This document shows, in pieces, positions 47,888 to 56,633 of a stretch of 64,000 bases of DNA. The notes below the pieces were generated by a model that worked only from the letters and a program-made list of their open reading frames with translations, was not told the DNA's origin and did not search any database. Both the position numbers and the translations under genes were made by a program. This stretch comes from JAJFUE01 sp039683515. Lineage in GTDB: Bacteria > Sumerlaeota > Sumerlaeia > MVZB01. The stretch is taken from positions 1-64,000 of the forward strand of contig JBDKRG010000044.1 in the NCBI GenBank assembly GCA_039683515.1. The letters are read 5' to 3'. Every line of letters starts with the position of its first letter. The first letter of the stretch is position 1.

Positions 47888-49657
47888 ATGGCAACGGCAA
47901 GCAGCCCCACAACACGACCGACATCGAGCAACCGGGCGCTCGACCTGTGCGCGGCGGCGCTGCTCGTCGCGATCTCCGTGCTGATTTACCTGCCGGCGCT
48001 CAACGGCCGGTTCCTGTGGGACGATCCGATCCTGATCCATGACAACGTTCTCCTGCGCGATGTGCGCGGGCTGTGGCGGATCTGGACGACTGTGACCAGC
48101 ATACACGCCGAGGATCATTACCGTCCGCTTCAATACACATTGCACTGGGTGGAGTGGCAGCTCTGGGGCGGCCGGACGACCGGCTATCACGCCGTCAACA
48201 TGCTGCTGCATGGCGTCGTTGGGATTCAGATCTGGCGGCTGATGCGGCGGCTCGCACTGCCGGGCGCGTGGATTGCCGCGGCCCTGTTCGTGGCGCATCC
48301 GGTCCATGCCGAGGCGGTCGCGTGGATCTTCAGCGTGAAGGATCTGCTGGCGACCGTATTTTTCCTGTTCACGGTCGAAATGTATTTGAATCGCGAGGAG
48401 CGCGGCGGCGTCGGGTGGCTTGCGGCCGCGGCGGTGGGCGCGGCTGCCGCCATGCTGGTTAAAACCACGGCCGTGCTGATGCCATTCTCGATCATGATCC
48501 TGGTGTGGTACAGGCGCGGCCGGATCGGGTCGCGCGACCTTGTCAATCCGGCTGTGCTGGCGGCGGTCACGTTTTCGATTTCCCTGTTCGACATGTACGT
48601 GGTTCGAATCAACAATATCGATGTTCAGCTTCAGATCCCGAGCTTCCCGGAGCGATTGGTCCAGTCCGGCATCGCCTTGGGGATGTACCTGGGCAAACTG
48701 ATCGTGCCGGTCGGGCTCTCCCCGATTTATCCGCAATTTCAGTATTCGCTCGGCAACCCGATTCACTGGTTGCCGCTTGCGGCGGCGCTGGTTGTCACCG
48801 TGATCCTGTGGCTTGTGCGTGACCGGGTCGGGCGCGGGCCGCTGGCGTGCTGGCTGTTTTTCGGCGTGATGATTGGGCCGGCGCTCGGGATTCTGTATTT
48901 CGGGTTTCTTGAAAGGACGCCGATCGCCGATCGCTATCAGTACCTGCCCAGCATCGGGCCGATCGTGGGGGTGGGGGCGCTGGCGGGGATGTGGATCCGC
49001 GACGCGGCGCCGGCGCGGCGCGCGATCCGGTGCGCCCCGGTCGTGCTGGCGCTGATTGCCCTGGCGGCGGGGACGTGGCGGCAGGCCGGGTTTTACCGCA
49101 GCGAGGCGACGTTCTTTGGCCGGGCCCTGGAGTTTGCCGAATCCCCCGTGGCCTACTACAACCTTGGCTCGATGGCCTGGCTGCATAAGCGTTACGCCGA
49201 AGCGGAGCGGTTTTTAACCGAGGCGTACCGGCTCGAGCCCACGGACGGCAAAACCATTTATGCCTTGGGCCAGGCGATCGCGAGCCAGGGGGAAACGCGC
49301 AGGGCGATCGATTTTTACCGCAAGGTGATCGATTCGGGGTGCGTTTCGCCGAACGTCTGGGCGAACCTGGCGTGGCTGCTGGCGACGGCGCCGGACCCCA
49401 AGGTGCGCGATCCGCAACAGGCGCTCGCGCTGGCGCGGGAATGCGTGGGCCGGGCGCCCAAGCCCGAGGCCGAGACCTGGAACGCCCTGGCCGCGGCGCA
49501 GGCCGCCGCCGGCGACCCGGGGCTTGCCGCCCGGACCGCCCGCGAGGCGCTGCGGCTCGCCACGGCGGACAACGATCCGTACTTTGTGAAAAAAATCGGG
49601 AAGACAATCCCGGTCTACGACGCGGGAAAGCCCTACATCGAGACTCCGGGTGAGTGA
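47888..49657 (+). CDS. TMTC-like GT-C O-glycosyltransferase with TPRs, copy 2
   Basis: This 589-aa protein is collinear with the previous gene: the N-terminal ~60 residues and the C-terminal ~250 are close to identical, and the middle (about 150-330) has diverged more. It retains RFLWDDPILIHDN in the first periplasmic loop, the acidic pair expected of active GT-C/TMTC enzymes. The multi-helix core is followed by TPRs (YYNLGSMAWLHKRYAEAERF, TIYALGQAIASQGETRRAI). It probably O-glycosylates exported proteins from a lipid-linked donor. Its leader, 47820-47887, is duplicated too. Confidence 0.82.
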   Translation: MATASSPTTRPTSSNRALDLCAAALLVAISVLIYLPALNGRFLWDDPILIHDNVLLRDVRGLWRIWTTVTSIHAEDHYRPLQYTLHWVEWQLWGGRTTGYHAVNMLLHGVVGIQIWRLMRRLALPGAWIAAALFVAHPVHAEAVAWIFSVKDLLATVFFLFTVEMYLNREERGGVGWLAAAAVGAAAAMLVKTTAVLMPFSIMILVWYRRGRIGSRDLVNPAVLAAVTFSISLFDMYVVRINNIDVQLQIPSFPERLVQSGIALGMYLGKLIVPVGLSPIYPQFQYSLGNPIHWLPLAAALVVTVILWLVRDRVGRGPLACWLFFGVMIGPALGILYFGFLERTPIADRYQYLPSIGPIVGVGALAGMWIRDAAPARRAIRCAPVVLALIALAAGTWRQAGFYRSEATFFGRALEFAESPVAYYNLGSMAWLHKRYAEAERFLTEAYRLEPTDGKTIYALGQAIASQGETRRAIDFYRKVIDSGCVSPNVWANLAWLLATAPDPKVRDPQQALALARECVGRAPKPEAETWNALAAAQAAAGDPGLAARTAREALRLATADNDPYFVKKIGKTIPVYDAGKPYIETPGE

Positions 49658-49913
49658 TGCCCCGGTTTTGATCGGCATCCGGATTGGGAAAAAAGGCACA
49701 ATTGCCCGGCGCGGGTTTCGCCCCGTGTGGTCGGGGTCCGGCGGCGGCGGCCGCCGCCCGCGCGGCCGCAAAAACCGGGCAAATTTTCGCGCCGGGGCAA
49801 TAACGCGACCTTGACACTGGGCTGTCCGTTGTCCGAAACTACGGGTTCCAGTTACGTCAGGCAGACTACGGACCGTCTGCGGACGGCTCACAGATAATTC
49901 GCAAGGAGTCAAG
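49658..49913. other. Gap before the aminotransferase gene
   Basis: It contains GC-rich words shared with the end of copy 1 and a palindromic GCGGCGGCGGCCGCCGCC stretch near 49741-49759. A less GC-rich leader follows to the ribosome site at 49903. No terminator with a T tract and no gene is seen. Confidence 0.4.
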
Positions 49914-51179
49914 ATGATGGGAAAGATGCTCGCTGTCAATGGCGGACCCAAGGCGTTCACGGGTCAACTGCCGACCTGGCCGATTTTCGGCAAGGAAGAG
50001 GAAGAGGGGCTGCTTAAGGCCCTGCACAGCGGCCATTGGGGGCGGCAGGAAGGGGATTCCGTCGTCGCGAAATTCGAGCAGCGCTTCGCCGAGGCCCACG
50101 ACTGCAAGTACGGCGTCGCCTGCACCAACGGCACCGTCGCGCTGAAGCTGGCCTGCATGGCCGTCGGCGTCGAAGCCGGCGACGAGGTCATCGTCACGCC
50201 GTTCACGTTCCTGGCCACCGCCAGCGCCGTCATCGAGGCCAACGCCACGCCGATCTTCGCCGACATCGAGCCGGACACCTATAACATCGACCCCAAGTCG
50301 GTCGAGAAGCTCATCACGCCGCGCACCAAGGCGATCATCCCGGTCCACCTGGGCGGCCTGCCCGTCAACCTGGACGCCATCATGGCGATCGCCAAGAAGC
50401 ACGGCCTGCGCGTCATCGAGGACTGCTGCCACGCCCACGGCGCCAAGTACAAGGGCAAGTCGGTCGGCTCGTACGGCGACATCGGCGTCTTCTCGTTCCA
50501 GTCCTCCAAGAACATGTCGTGCGGCGAGGGCGGCGCCCTCGTCACCAACGACAAAGAGCTCCATCACCTCCTGTTCTCGTTCCACAACTGCGGTCGCGAG
50601 CCGGGTCACCCCTGGTACCGCCACTTCCGCGCGGGCGGCAACTACCGCCTGAGCGAGTTCGTCGGCGCGATCCTCCAGGCCCAGCTTGACCGCCTCGAGG
50701 ACCAGACCAGCCGCCGCGACGCCAACGGCCGCTACCTGGCCTCGCTCCTGGAGAAGATCCCGGGCCTGAAGACCCAGGCGATCTCGGCCGACGTCACGCG
50801 CCACGCCTACCACCTGTTCGTGATCCGCTACGACGCCTCGGTCTACGGCGTCCCGCGCGAGGTCCTCGTCGACGCGGCCAAGGCCGAGGGGATCCCGCTG
50901 GCGCTCGGCTACCCGATCGCTCTGTATCAGCAGCCGATGTTCCGCGAGGCCGTCTTCGGGCCGTTCACGGGCTGCTTCATCGACCACCCGAAGCTCGACT
51001 ACAAGCAGACCAAGTGCCCGGTCTGCGACAACGCCTGCGCCAACGAGGCGCTGTGGCTGCTGCACCAGAACCTGCTTGGCGACAAGAGCCAGATGGACGC
51101 CATCGCGGCCGTCTTCCAGAAGCTTTACGACAATCGCGGGGAACTGGCTGAATTCGCGGCGCAGAAAGCGAAGGCGTAA
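49914..51179 (+). CDS. DegT/DnrJ/EryC1/StrS-family PLP aminotransferase
   Basis: This 421-aa fold-type I enzyme has ACTNGTVALKLACMAVGVEAGDEVIVTPFTF, the cofactor-binding DCCHAHGAKYKGK, and the Schiff-base Lys in FSFQSSKNMSCGEGG. HNCGREPGHPWYRHFRAGGNYRLSEFVGAILQAQL follows. Such enzymes transaminate keto-sugars or keto-cyclitols. The C-terminal KCPVCDNACANEALWLLHQNLL has C-x2-C-x3-C where many relatives have CPVAER, perhaps a metal site. AAGGAG precedes the ATG. The ceramidase-like gene begins 3 nt after its stop, so the two are one operon and may act on the same amino- or amide-bearing substrate. Confidence 0.92.
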   Translation: MMGKMLAVNGGPKAFTGQLPTWPIFGKEEEEGLLKALHSGHWGRQEGDSVVAKFEQRFAEAHDCKYGVACTNGTVALKLACMAVGVEAGDEVIVTPFTFLATASAVIEANATPIFADIEPDTYNIDPKSVEKLITPRTKAIIPVHLGGLPVNLDAIMAIAKKHGLRVIEDCCHAHGAKYKGKSVGSYGDIGVFSFQSSKNMSCGEGGALVTNDKELHHLLFSFHNCGREPGHPWYRHFRAGGNYRLSEFVGAILQAQLDRLEDQTSRRDANGRYLASLLEKIPGLKTQAISADVTRHAYHLFVIRYDASVYGVPREVLVDAAKAEGIPLALGYPIALYQQPMFREAVFGPFTGCFIDHPKLDYKQTKCPVCDNACANEALWLLHQNLLGDKSQMDAIAAVFQKLYDNRGELAEFAAQKAKA

Positions 51180-51182
51180 GCC

Positions 51183-52493
51183 ATGAAAATCGGAACCGCT
51201 GTCACCGACATCACCCCGTCCAAAACGGTCGACCTGGCCGGCTACGGCGGGCGTATCCAGCCCATGACGGGCATCCACGACCACCTGTTCGCCCGGGTGC
51301 TCTACATGCGCAACGATGTCGGCCAGCGGCTCCTGTGGATCCACACCGACCTCGTCGCCCTGACCCGCGCGTTCGTCAGCGACATCGAGGCGACCCTGCT
51401 CCTGCGCCACGGCCTCGTCCGCAACGAGATCGTCGTCTCGGTCACGCACACGCATTCGGCCCCGACGACGATCCCGCTCATCAACTGCGGCGAGATCGAC
51501 CCGGAGTACATGGTTTTCCTGCGCGGCAAGGTCCTCGAGGCCGCGTCCATGGCGGTCGCCGCCCCGGCCGAAGAGGTCGAGCTCGTGGCCGGCACCGGCG
51601 CCTCCAACGTCTCGATCGACCGCCGCAAAAAGAACCGCCCCGAGCTGGAGGGGCACGTTGATCCGCGGATCGGCATCATCGGGTTCCGCCGCCCCGACGG
51701 CACCTGGGCCGCCATCCTGGCCAACTACGCGATGCACAACGTGATGCTGCCCTACGACAACCGGATCCTGAGCGCCGACGTCGCCGGCTACGTCCAGACC
51801 GGCCTCCAGAAGAGCCTGCCCGGCAACCCGCTGATCCTGTTCACCAACGGGGCGTGCGGCAACATCAACCCGCGCCTCAAGACCTGCAACTTCGACGAGG
51901 TCGAGGCGCTGGCGAACGAACTGGCGGGCGACACGGCCGCGGGGCTCAAGAACTGCGTGCCGATCAAGGACGAGTCGATCCGGTCGGTGGCCGAGACCCT
52001 CGCGCTGCCGCTCGACGGCCTCGAGCTCAGCACGAAGTTCGCCAACCAGTACCTGGCCGAGGTCGACGACAAGAACCAGAAGGTCAACGCGATCGCCAAC
52101 ACCGAGGAGAGCTACATCAAGAACCGCCTGATCGACGCCGGCTACAGGTGGCTCGAGACGACCGCCCGGGCCGCCGCGGCGGGGACGATCGACTTCTTCA
52201 AGCCGCTCGAGATCCAGGCCATCGCCATCGGTCCGGTCCGGATCGTGTGCGGCGGGGCCGAGGTCTTCTCGAAGGTCCGCGAAGAGATATCCGAGAAGGC
52301 CGGCTGCGACGTGACGTTCGTCGGCTACACCGGCGGCGACTGCGGCTACCTGGCCACCCGCGAAGCGTTCGCCGAGGGGGGCTACGAAGTCGACATGTCG
52401 CACCTCTTCGAGCCGGCCCGGATGCGCAACGCCCCGGGCGGTTTCGAACTGCTCCGCGACAAGGCCGTCGAGCTGCTCAAACAGCTCGACTGA
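51183..52493 (+). CDS. Neutral ceramidase-like hydrolase, copy 1
   Basis: This 436-aa protein matches the N-terminal catalytic domain of neutral/alkaline non-lysosomal ceramidases. IGTAVTDITP and GYGGRIQPMTGIHD come first. The zinc-type motif THTHSAP is at residues 88-92 and beyond (the family has SHTHSGP), and NYAMHNVML with His185 and FTNGACGNINP follow. Classical enzymes cleave amide bonds of ceramide outside the cell. This protein has no signal peptide and lacks the C-terminal Ig-like domain, so it is probably a cytosolic amidohydrolase with another substrate. It follows the DegT aminotransferase gene with 3 nt between. A paralogue is at 54097. Confidence 0.88.
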   Translation: MKIGTAVTDITPSKTVDLAGYGGRIQPMTGIHDHLFARVLYMRNDVGQRLLWIHTDLVALTRAFVSDIEATLLLRHGLVRNEIVVSVTHTHSAPTTIPLINCGEIDPEYMVFLRGKVLEAASMAVAAPAEEVELVAGTGASNVSIDRRKKNRPELEGHVDPRIGIIGFRRPDGTWAAILANYAMHNVMLPYDNRILSADVAGYVQTGLQKSLPGNPLILFTNGACGNINPRLKTCNFDEVEALANELAGDTAAGLKNCVPIKDESIRSVAETLALPLDGLELSTKFANQYLAEVDDKNQKVNAIANTEESYIKNRLIDAGYRWLETTARAAAAGTIDFFKPLEIQAIAIGPVRIVCGGAEVFSKVREEISEKAGCDVTFVGYTGGDCGYLATREAFAEGGYEVDMSHLFEPARMRNAPGGFELLRDKAVELLKQLD

Positions 52494-52515
52494 ACCGTTC
52501 CCAACGCCAAATGCC

Positions 52516-52547
52516 AAGCGCCGGGTGAGCCCTCACCCGGCGCTTTT
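52516..52547 (+). terminator. Rho-independent terminator
   Basis: The 13-bp stem AAGCGCCGGGTGA / TCACCCGGCGCTT is followed by a short T run (TTTTC), 22 nt after the stop of ceramidase-like copy 1. Confidence 0.75.
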
Positions 52548-52637
52548 CATTCCCCGACCGGCAATTTGGAAGTCTCGTGGTTGTCATCGATTTCTTTTCT
52601 TGTGATATGTCCTTTGGGTTCTCTCACCGCGCGTTTC

Positions 52638-53852
52638 TTATTTCTCCTCCTTGAACCCCTCATTGGACACGCTCCCGATAAAAAAGAACCCGCCCTCATC
52701 GAATCCCACCGCGACCGGGCATTGCTGCTCGCCGAAATCGTGTTCGATTGTCTTCATCGCCGCCACCAAGGCAAATCGCGTAAGCAGCGCGGCATAGCCG
52801 AGAGTCAGAAACGTAAACGCATCATGGCTGCCTTTTGCTTTGTGCTCTTCGCTCGAAATCTGGTCCAGCACGGGCGAAGGGGCGTATCGCCACTCCGGGA
52901 AATACCGCGGCCGGACCGCCCAGTCGATCGAGTACCGTTTCTCCGCATCATAGCGGTCACTTCCGGCGATGTATAATGTCGCGTAGCTGCTCTTTGTCTT
53001 TTGTTCCAGTCGTTCGAATATACCAAACCATAAGGCATTGATTTCTTTCGGCGGCGGCTCCTCTTTAAAGCCCTTGACCAGCCAGTCGACGTGCGATTTC
53101 AAATCCTTTTTTACATCCAGCTCCGCAAGGGCATCCCAAGCGCGCGACTTCTGCTTCTTTTTGGCGGCGGCCAGAAGCGCCTGCCAGCCATCCTCGATCG
53201 TTTTGGCGGCCTCGAGCAATTTACGGTACGTGTTCCCGGGTTTTTCGGGCGTTTCCGCGCCCGCCCCGCCAGCCTCGGGATAGACGCGCTCTCTGCCATC
53301 CATGCAGCCGGGCTTGGCGTCTGAATAGAAATTATCGAAGCCGAGCCCGGTAAATCCCGCGGCGATCAGTTCCTCGGCCAGATCGGCGCGCATGAAAAAT
53401 GATCTGAAATCGCCCCCTTTTTCATTTCCGACGATCATCGCCGCGTGGCCGGATTTCGAAATCGCGTTCAGGTCGAATTTGCGCAGCCCCTGCTGCGCCG
53501 ACACGAACTTTTTAAAAATGACCGCGTGATAGCCGGTCTCCTTGCGCTTTTCATCCCAGCGAAGCTCGACCGGAACAAAATCCAAGTCGTCGCCGGCGCA
53601 CGCTTTCAGAAATATCATCAGCCGTTCGCTGACAATCAGATCCGATAGCGCCCGCAAGCAATCCCACAGCGGCCCGTCGACGATCACCCTGGCCCAAACG
53701 CCTCCCTTCAGTTTTTCAACCTCGCGCTCTTCAGCCCTGGTTTCCGGCGTCTCATCGAGCATCAAAACCGCCCCATTGACGCCCGCTTTTTTTGAGTAAT
53801 CGTCTCGCAGGTTCCATCGATAATACACCTGATCCGCTTTCGAATTATTCAT
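52638..53852 (-). CDS. Imm11/DUF1629-like protein with extra C-terminal domain
   Basis: This 404-aa soluble protein resembles the Imm11 (DUF1629) immunity family in its first 210 residues: GPLWDCLRALSDLIVSERLMIFL, then DDLDFVPVELRW, and later RADLAEELIAAGFTGLGFD. The C-terminal half (WQALLAAAKKKQKSRAWDA ... FLTLGYAALLTRF) is not recognised. Imm11 proteins neutralise polymorphic toxins, but no toxin gene is adjacent. It lies on the opposite strand between the two ceramidase-like paralogues, and its DNA is less GC-rich than they are, which suggests transfer. I start at 53852, with GGAGAA upstream. Confidence 0.6.
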   Translation of the reverse strand: MNNSKADQVYYRWNLRDDYSKKAGVNGAVLMLDETPETRAEEREVEKLKGGVWARVIVDGPLWDCLRALSDLIVSERLMIFLKACAGDDLDFVPVELRWDEKRKETGYHAVIFKKFVSAQQGLRKFDLNAISKSGHAAMIVGNEKGGDFRSFFMRADLAEELIAAGFTGLGFDNFYSDAKPGCMDGRERVYPEAGGAGAETPEKPGNTYRKLLEAAKTIEDGWQALLAAAKKKQKSRAWDALAELDVKKDLKSHVDWLVKGFKEEPPPKEINALWFGIFERLEQKTKSSYATLYIAGSDRYDAEKRYSIDWAVRPRYFPEWRYAPSPVLDQISSEEHKAKGSHDAFTFLTLGYAALLTRFALVAAMKTIEHDFGEQQCPVAVGFDEGGFFFIGSVSNEGFKEEK

Positions 53853-53936
53853 CGCGCATGTTCTCCAATCCAAAATTGCGGGAAAGTAAAAATCATTTCC
53901 CAAATCGGATTAGCGCTCAATATTTTTCTCCCTCGC

Positions 53937-53977
53937 AGCCCCCCATGGCGGAACCATTTTTGTTCATAGGGGGGGCT
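53937..53977. repeat. Hairpin AGCCCCCC/GGGGGGCT in the leader of copy 2
   Basis: AGCCCCCCATG pairs with CATAGGGGGGGCT around a 20-nt loop. It has no T tract. It lies between two divergent genes and could be an operator or part of either leader. Confidence 0.4.
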
Positions 53978-54096
53978 GAATATTTTCGTTATTATAAGTG
54001 CCACGTATTGGACGGCATGGCGGCTGTCTTGTAGAATCCTTATATTAAATCGCGAGGAATCGCCTGAATTCTACAGCTCATCGTGCGAGGACAATC

Positions 54097-55401
54097 ATGA
54101 AAATCGGAACCGCGAGAATCGACATCACCCCGACCGCCACGGTCGACCTGTCCGGCTACGGCGGGCGCGTCCAGCCGATGACGGGGATCCACGACAAGCT
54201 GAGCGCCCGGGCGCTCTACATGGTCAACAAGGCCGGCCAGCGCCTGCTGTGGCTACATGCCGATATCGTCGCCGTCTCCAACGAAACGGCCGACCTGATC
54301 AAGGCGGCGCTGCTGGCGCGGCACGGCCTCGCGCCCGAAGAGATTGTCGTCTCGGCGACGCACACGCACTCGGGCCCGGCGACGATCAACCTGGTCAACT
54401 GCGGCCAGATCGACCCCGCCTACATGGACTATTTCCACAAGCAGCTCCTGACCGTCGCGGCGCAGGCCCTTCGCGAAACCGAGGAGGTCGAGCTCGTCGC
54501 CGGCGCCGGCAGCTCCGACGTCGCGATCGACCGCCGCCACAAGCTCAACCCCGCCTTCTCGGCGCACACCGACCCGTATCTGGGCGTTGTCGGCTTCCGG
54601 CGTCCGGGCGGCTCGTGGGCGGCCGTGCTCGCCACTTACACGATGCACAACACGATGCTCGACTACTACAACCGCGAGCTCAGCGGCGACGTCGCCGGGC
54701 ACGTGGAGACCTTCCTCGAGGACTTGCTGCCGGGCAGCCCGACGGTGATGTTCACGAACGGCCCGTGCGGCAACAACAACCCGCCGCAGAAAACCGGCGA
54801 TTTCGCGCTCGTCGCCGAGGTCGCCCAGAAGCTTGTGGCCGCCACCGCCGAGGCGCTCGAGGCGGCCAAGCCGGTCGCCGACGAGACGATCCGCACCGAG
54901 CTCAAGACGCTGCCGCTGCCGCTCGACTCGATCGAGAGCAGCACCGAGCTGACCAAGAAGTATCTCGGCGAAATCGACGGCAGCGACCTCAAGATCAAGG
55001 CGATCGCCAACACGCAGGACGACTACATCAAGAACCGCCTGATCGACGCGGCCAAAAAATGGCTCAGCACGACCGCCGAAGCCGCCGAGGCCGGCGCGAT
55101 CGCCCACTACATGCCGGTCAGCATCATGGCGATCGGCATCGGACCCGTCCGCATCGTCTGCGCCGCCGCCGAGGTCTTCTCGTGCATCCGCCAGCAGATC
55201 TCGGAAAAGTTCGGCCGGGACGTGACGTTCGTCGGCTACGCCAACGGCTACAACGGCTACGTCGCCACGCAGGAGGCCTTCGCCGAAGGCGGCTACGAGC
55301 CGAGCATGTCGCACATCTTCGCCCCCGCGCGCCTGCGCAACGCCCCCGGCGGCTTCGAGCTGATCCGCGACACGGCCATCGAGCTGCTGAAGAGTCTGTA
55401 G
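54097..55401 (+). CDS. Neutral ceramidase-like hydrolase, copy 2
   Basis: This 434-aa paralogue of the gene at 51183 is similar over the full length. It keeps IGTARIDITP, GYGGRVQPMTGIHD, THTHSGPATINLVNCGQIDP (closer to the classical HTHSGP than copy 1), YTMHNTMLDYY and FTNGPCGNNNP, plus the shared tail MSHIFAPARLRNAPGGFEL. There is no signal peptide, so it is probably cytosolic. It lacks an adjacent aminotransferase and has its own AT-rich leader (53853-54096), with a GAGGAC-type ribosome site. Substrate unknown; an amide other than extracellular ceramide is likely. Confidence 0.88.
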   Translation: MKIGTARIDITPTATVDLSGYGGRVQPMTGIHDKLSARALYMVNKAGQRLLWLHADIVAVSNETADLIKAALLARHGLAPEEIVVSATHTHSGPATINLVNCGQIDPAYMDYFHKQLLTVAAQALRETEEVELVAGAGSSDVAIDRRHKLNPAFSAHTDPYLGVVGFRRPGGSWAAVLATYTMHNTMLDYYNRELSGDVAGHVETFLEDLLPGSPTVMFTNGPCGNNNPPQKTGDFALVAEVAQKLVAATAEALEAAKPVADETIRTELKTLPLPLDSIESSTELTKKYLGEIDGSDLKIKAIANTQDDYIKNRLIDAAKKWLSTTAEAAEAGAIAHYMPVSIMAIGIGPVRIVCAAAEVFSCIRQQISEKFGRDVTFVGYANGYNGYVATQEAFAEGGYEPSMSHIFAPARLRNAPGGFELIRDTAIELLKSL

Positions 55402-55409
55402 TCTTGTCA

Positions 55410-55511
55410 GCAGGTCGCTTCGGCCCGAAGCGACATGGAATTAAAAGTGCCGGACGGCCCAACAGCCGCCCGGCACGTTTGCTTCAGAGTCGGGTCGCAG
55501 ACCCGACCTAC
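55410..55511. repeat. Cluster of three hairpins after ceramidase-like copy 2
   Basis: 55410-55434: GCAG foot with stem GTCGCTTCG/CGAAGCGAC, nearly the same as 386-410. 55447-55476: GTGCCGG...CCGGCAC followed by GTTT, a possible weak terminator. 55489-55511: GTCGGGTC-GCA-GACCCGAC followed by CTAC, a GTAG-foot hairpin on the minus strand. Confidence 0.8.
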
Positions 55512-55589
55512 CATGATTTTTCTGCACCGCCGCATGCATCGCATGTAAACTATCTATGTGACGCAAAACCTGTCCGCAGGAGGCCTGCC

Positions 55590-56048
55590 GTGTTCAGCAG
55601 CGATCGTCGCGAGTTGTGCGTCGGGGCGTTTTTGCTTCGCCTGGGGCTGGGCGTGCTGATGCTTTACGCCGGGGCGGCCAAGTTCATGAACGGCCTGCCC
55701 AAGTTCCATCAGTCAATGGAAGCCATGTTCGGGGCGACGTGGATGCCGGGGATCATGTGGCGGCCGTATGCCTACGCGATCCCCTACGTTGAGATCGTGC
55801 TGGGCGTGCTTCTGATCGTCGGCGTCTTGCGCTTCTGGGTCGGGATCGCCACGGCCCTCTACATCCTGGGCCTGGCGTTCGGGATGCAGGTCATGCAGCA
55901 GCACGCGACCGTCGCCAACAATTACGTCTATTTCGCGATGGCCGTGGCCTACGTGATCCTGAGCCGGTATGACGGCTGCTGCTGGTGCTGCCGCGAGTGC
56001 CTCAAGCGGGCCGATTCGGCGTCAAAGACCGATCGACCTGCCGCTTGA
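55590..56048 (+). CDS. DoxX-like integral membrane protein
   Basis: This 152-aa protein has four membrane segments. The DoxX-family opening GAFLLRLGLGVLMLYAGAAKFM is followed by YVEIVLGVLLIVGVLRFWVGIATAL and a Cys-rich tail (CCWCCREC). The start is GTG at 55590, with a strong AGGAGG 6 nt upstream; the long frame reaching back to 54249 is a shadow. Family members are linked to redox stress or quinone-related membrane complexes. The CC-x-CC-x2-C tail is unusual and could bind metal or form disulfides. Confidence 0.82.
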   Translation: MFSSDRRELCVGAFLLRLGLGVLMLYAGAAKFMNGLPKFHQSMEAMFGATWMPGIMWRPYAYAIPYVEIVLGVLLIVGVLRFWVGIATALYILGLAFGMQVMQQHATVANNYVYFAMAVAYVILSRYDGCCWCCRECLKRADSASKTDRPAA

Positions 56049-56058
56049 AAGTTGCCCG

Positions 56059-56124
56059 CGATTGCGATTACGATAGCGAGCACGGGCACGAGCACGAATG
56101 GCCGGCGAGGGCGCCGGCCCCACA
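56059..56124. repeat. F1 micro-repeat and single R1 unit before ispF
   Basis: 56059-56099 is GCGATTACGATAGCGAGCAC with further GAGCACG units (F1). 56101-56124 is one R1 hairpin unit, directly followed by the ispF ribosome site GGAGGT at 56127. Confidence 0.88.
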
Positions 56125-56138
56125 GCGGAGGTAGAGTC

Positions 56139-56633
56139 ATGCAGGCGGAAGCGCCGTGGCGAGTCGGGCAGGGTTTTGACGTCCATCAGTTCGCCGAGGG
56201 GAGGCGGCTGATCCTGGGCGGCGTGCAGGTCGAGCACCCGCTCGGCCTGGTCGGCCACAGCGACGCGGACGTCCTCGCCCACGCGATCACCGACGCCCTT
56301 CTTGGCGCCGCGCGGCTCGGCGACATCGGCCAGCATTTCCCCGACACCGACAAGCAGTGGAAGGACGCCGACAGCTTGGAGCTGCTTGCGTTCGTGACCG
56401 GCCTGCTCGAGGAGCGCCGGTGGGGGATCGTGAACATCGACGCGACGGTCGTCGCGCAAAAGCCTCGCCTGGCGTCGTATCTGCCCCAGATGAGCGAGCG
56501 CCTCGCCGCCGCGATGCACATCGATCCCGAGCGGGTGAACCTGAAAGCGACGACCACCGAGCGGCTCGGGTTCACCGGCCGCGGCGAAGGGATCGCCGCC
56601 ATGGCGACGGCGCTGATCGGGAAACTGGAATGA
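56139..56633 (+). CDS. ispF: 2-C-methyl-D-erythritol 2,4-cyclodiphosphate synthase
   Basis: This 164-aa enzyme of the MEP isoprenoid pathway forms the cyclic diphosphate from CDP-ME 2-phosphate. The zinc-binding GQGFDVHQF (Asp14, His16), GHSDADVLAHAITDALLGAA, DIGQHFPDTD and the closing LKATTTERLGFTGRGEGIAAMA are all present. GGAGGT stands 6 nt before the ATG at 56139. No ispD is adjacent. Length is normal. Confidence 0.97.
   Translation: MQAEAPWRVGQGFDVHQFAEGRRLILGGVQVEHPLGLVGHSDADVLAHAITDALLGAARLGDIGQHFPDTDKQWKDADSLELLAFVTGLLEERRWGIVNIDATVVAQKPRLASYLPQMSERLAAAMHIDPERVNLKATTTERLGFTGRGEGIAAMATALIGKLE

Noticed and set aside
54249..56048. 599-codon frame including the DoxX-like gene
   Set aside because: The first 440 codons are a shadow of ceramidase-like copy 2; the real gene starts at GTG 55590 after AGGAGG.
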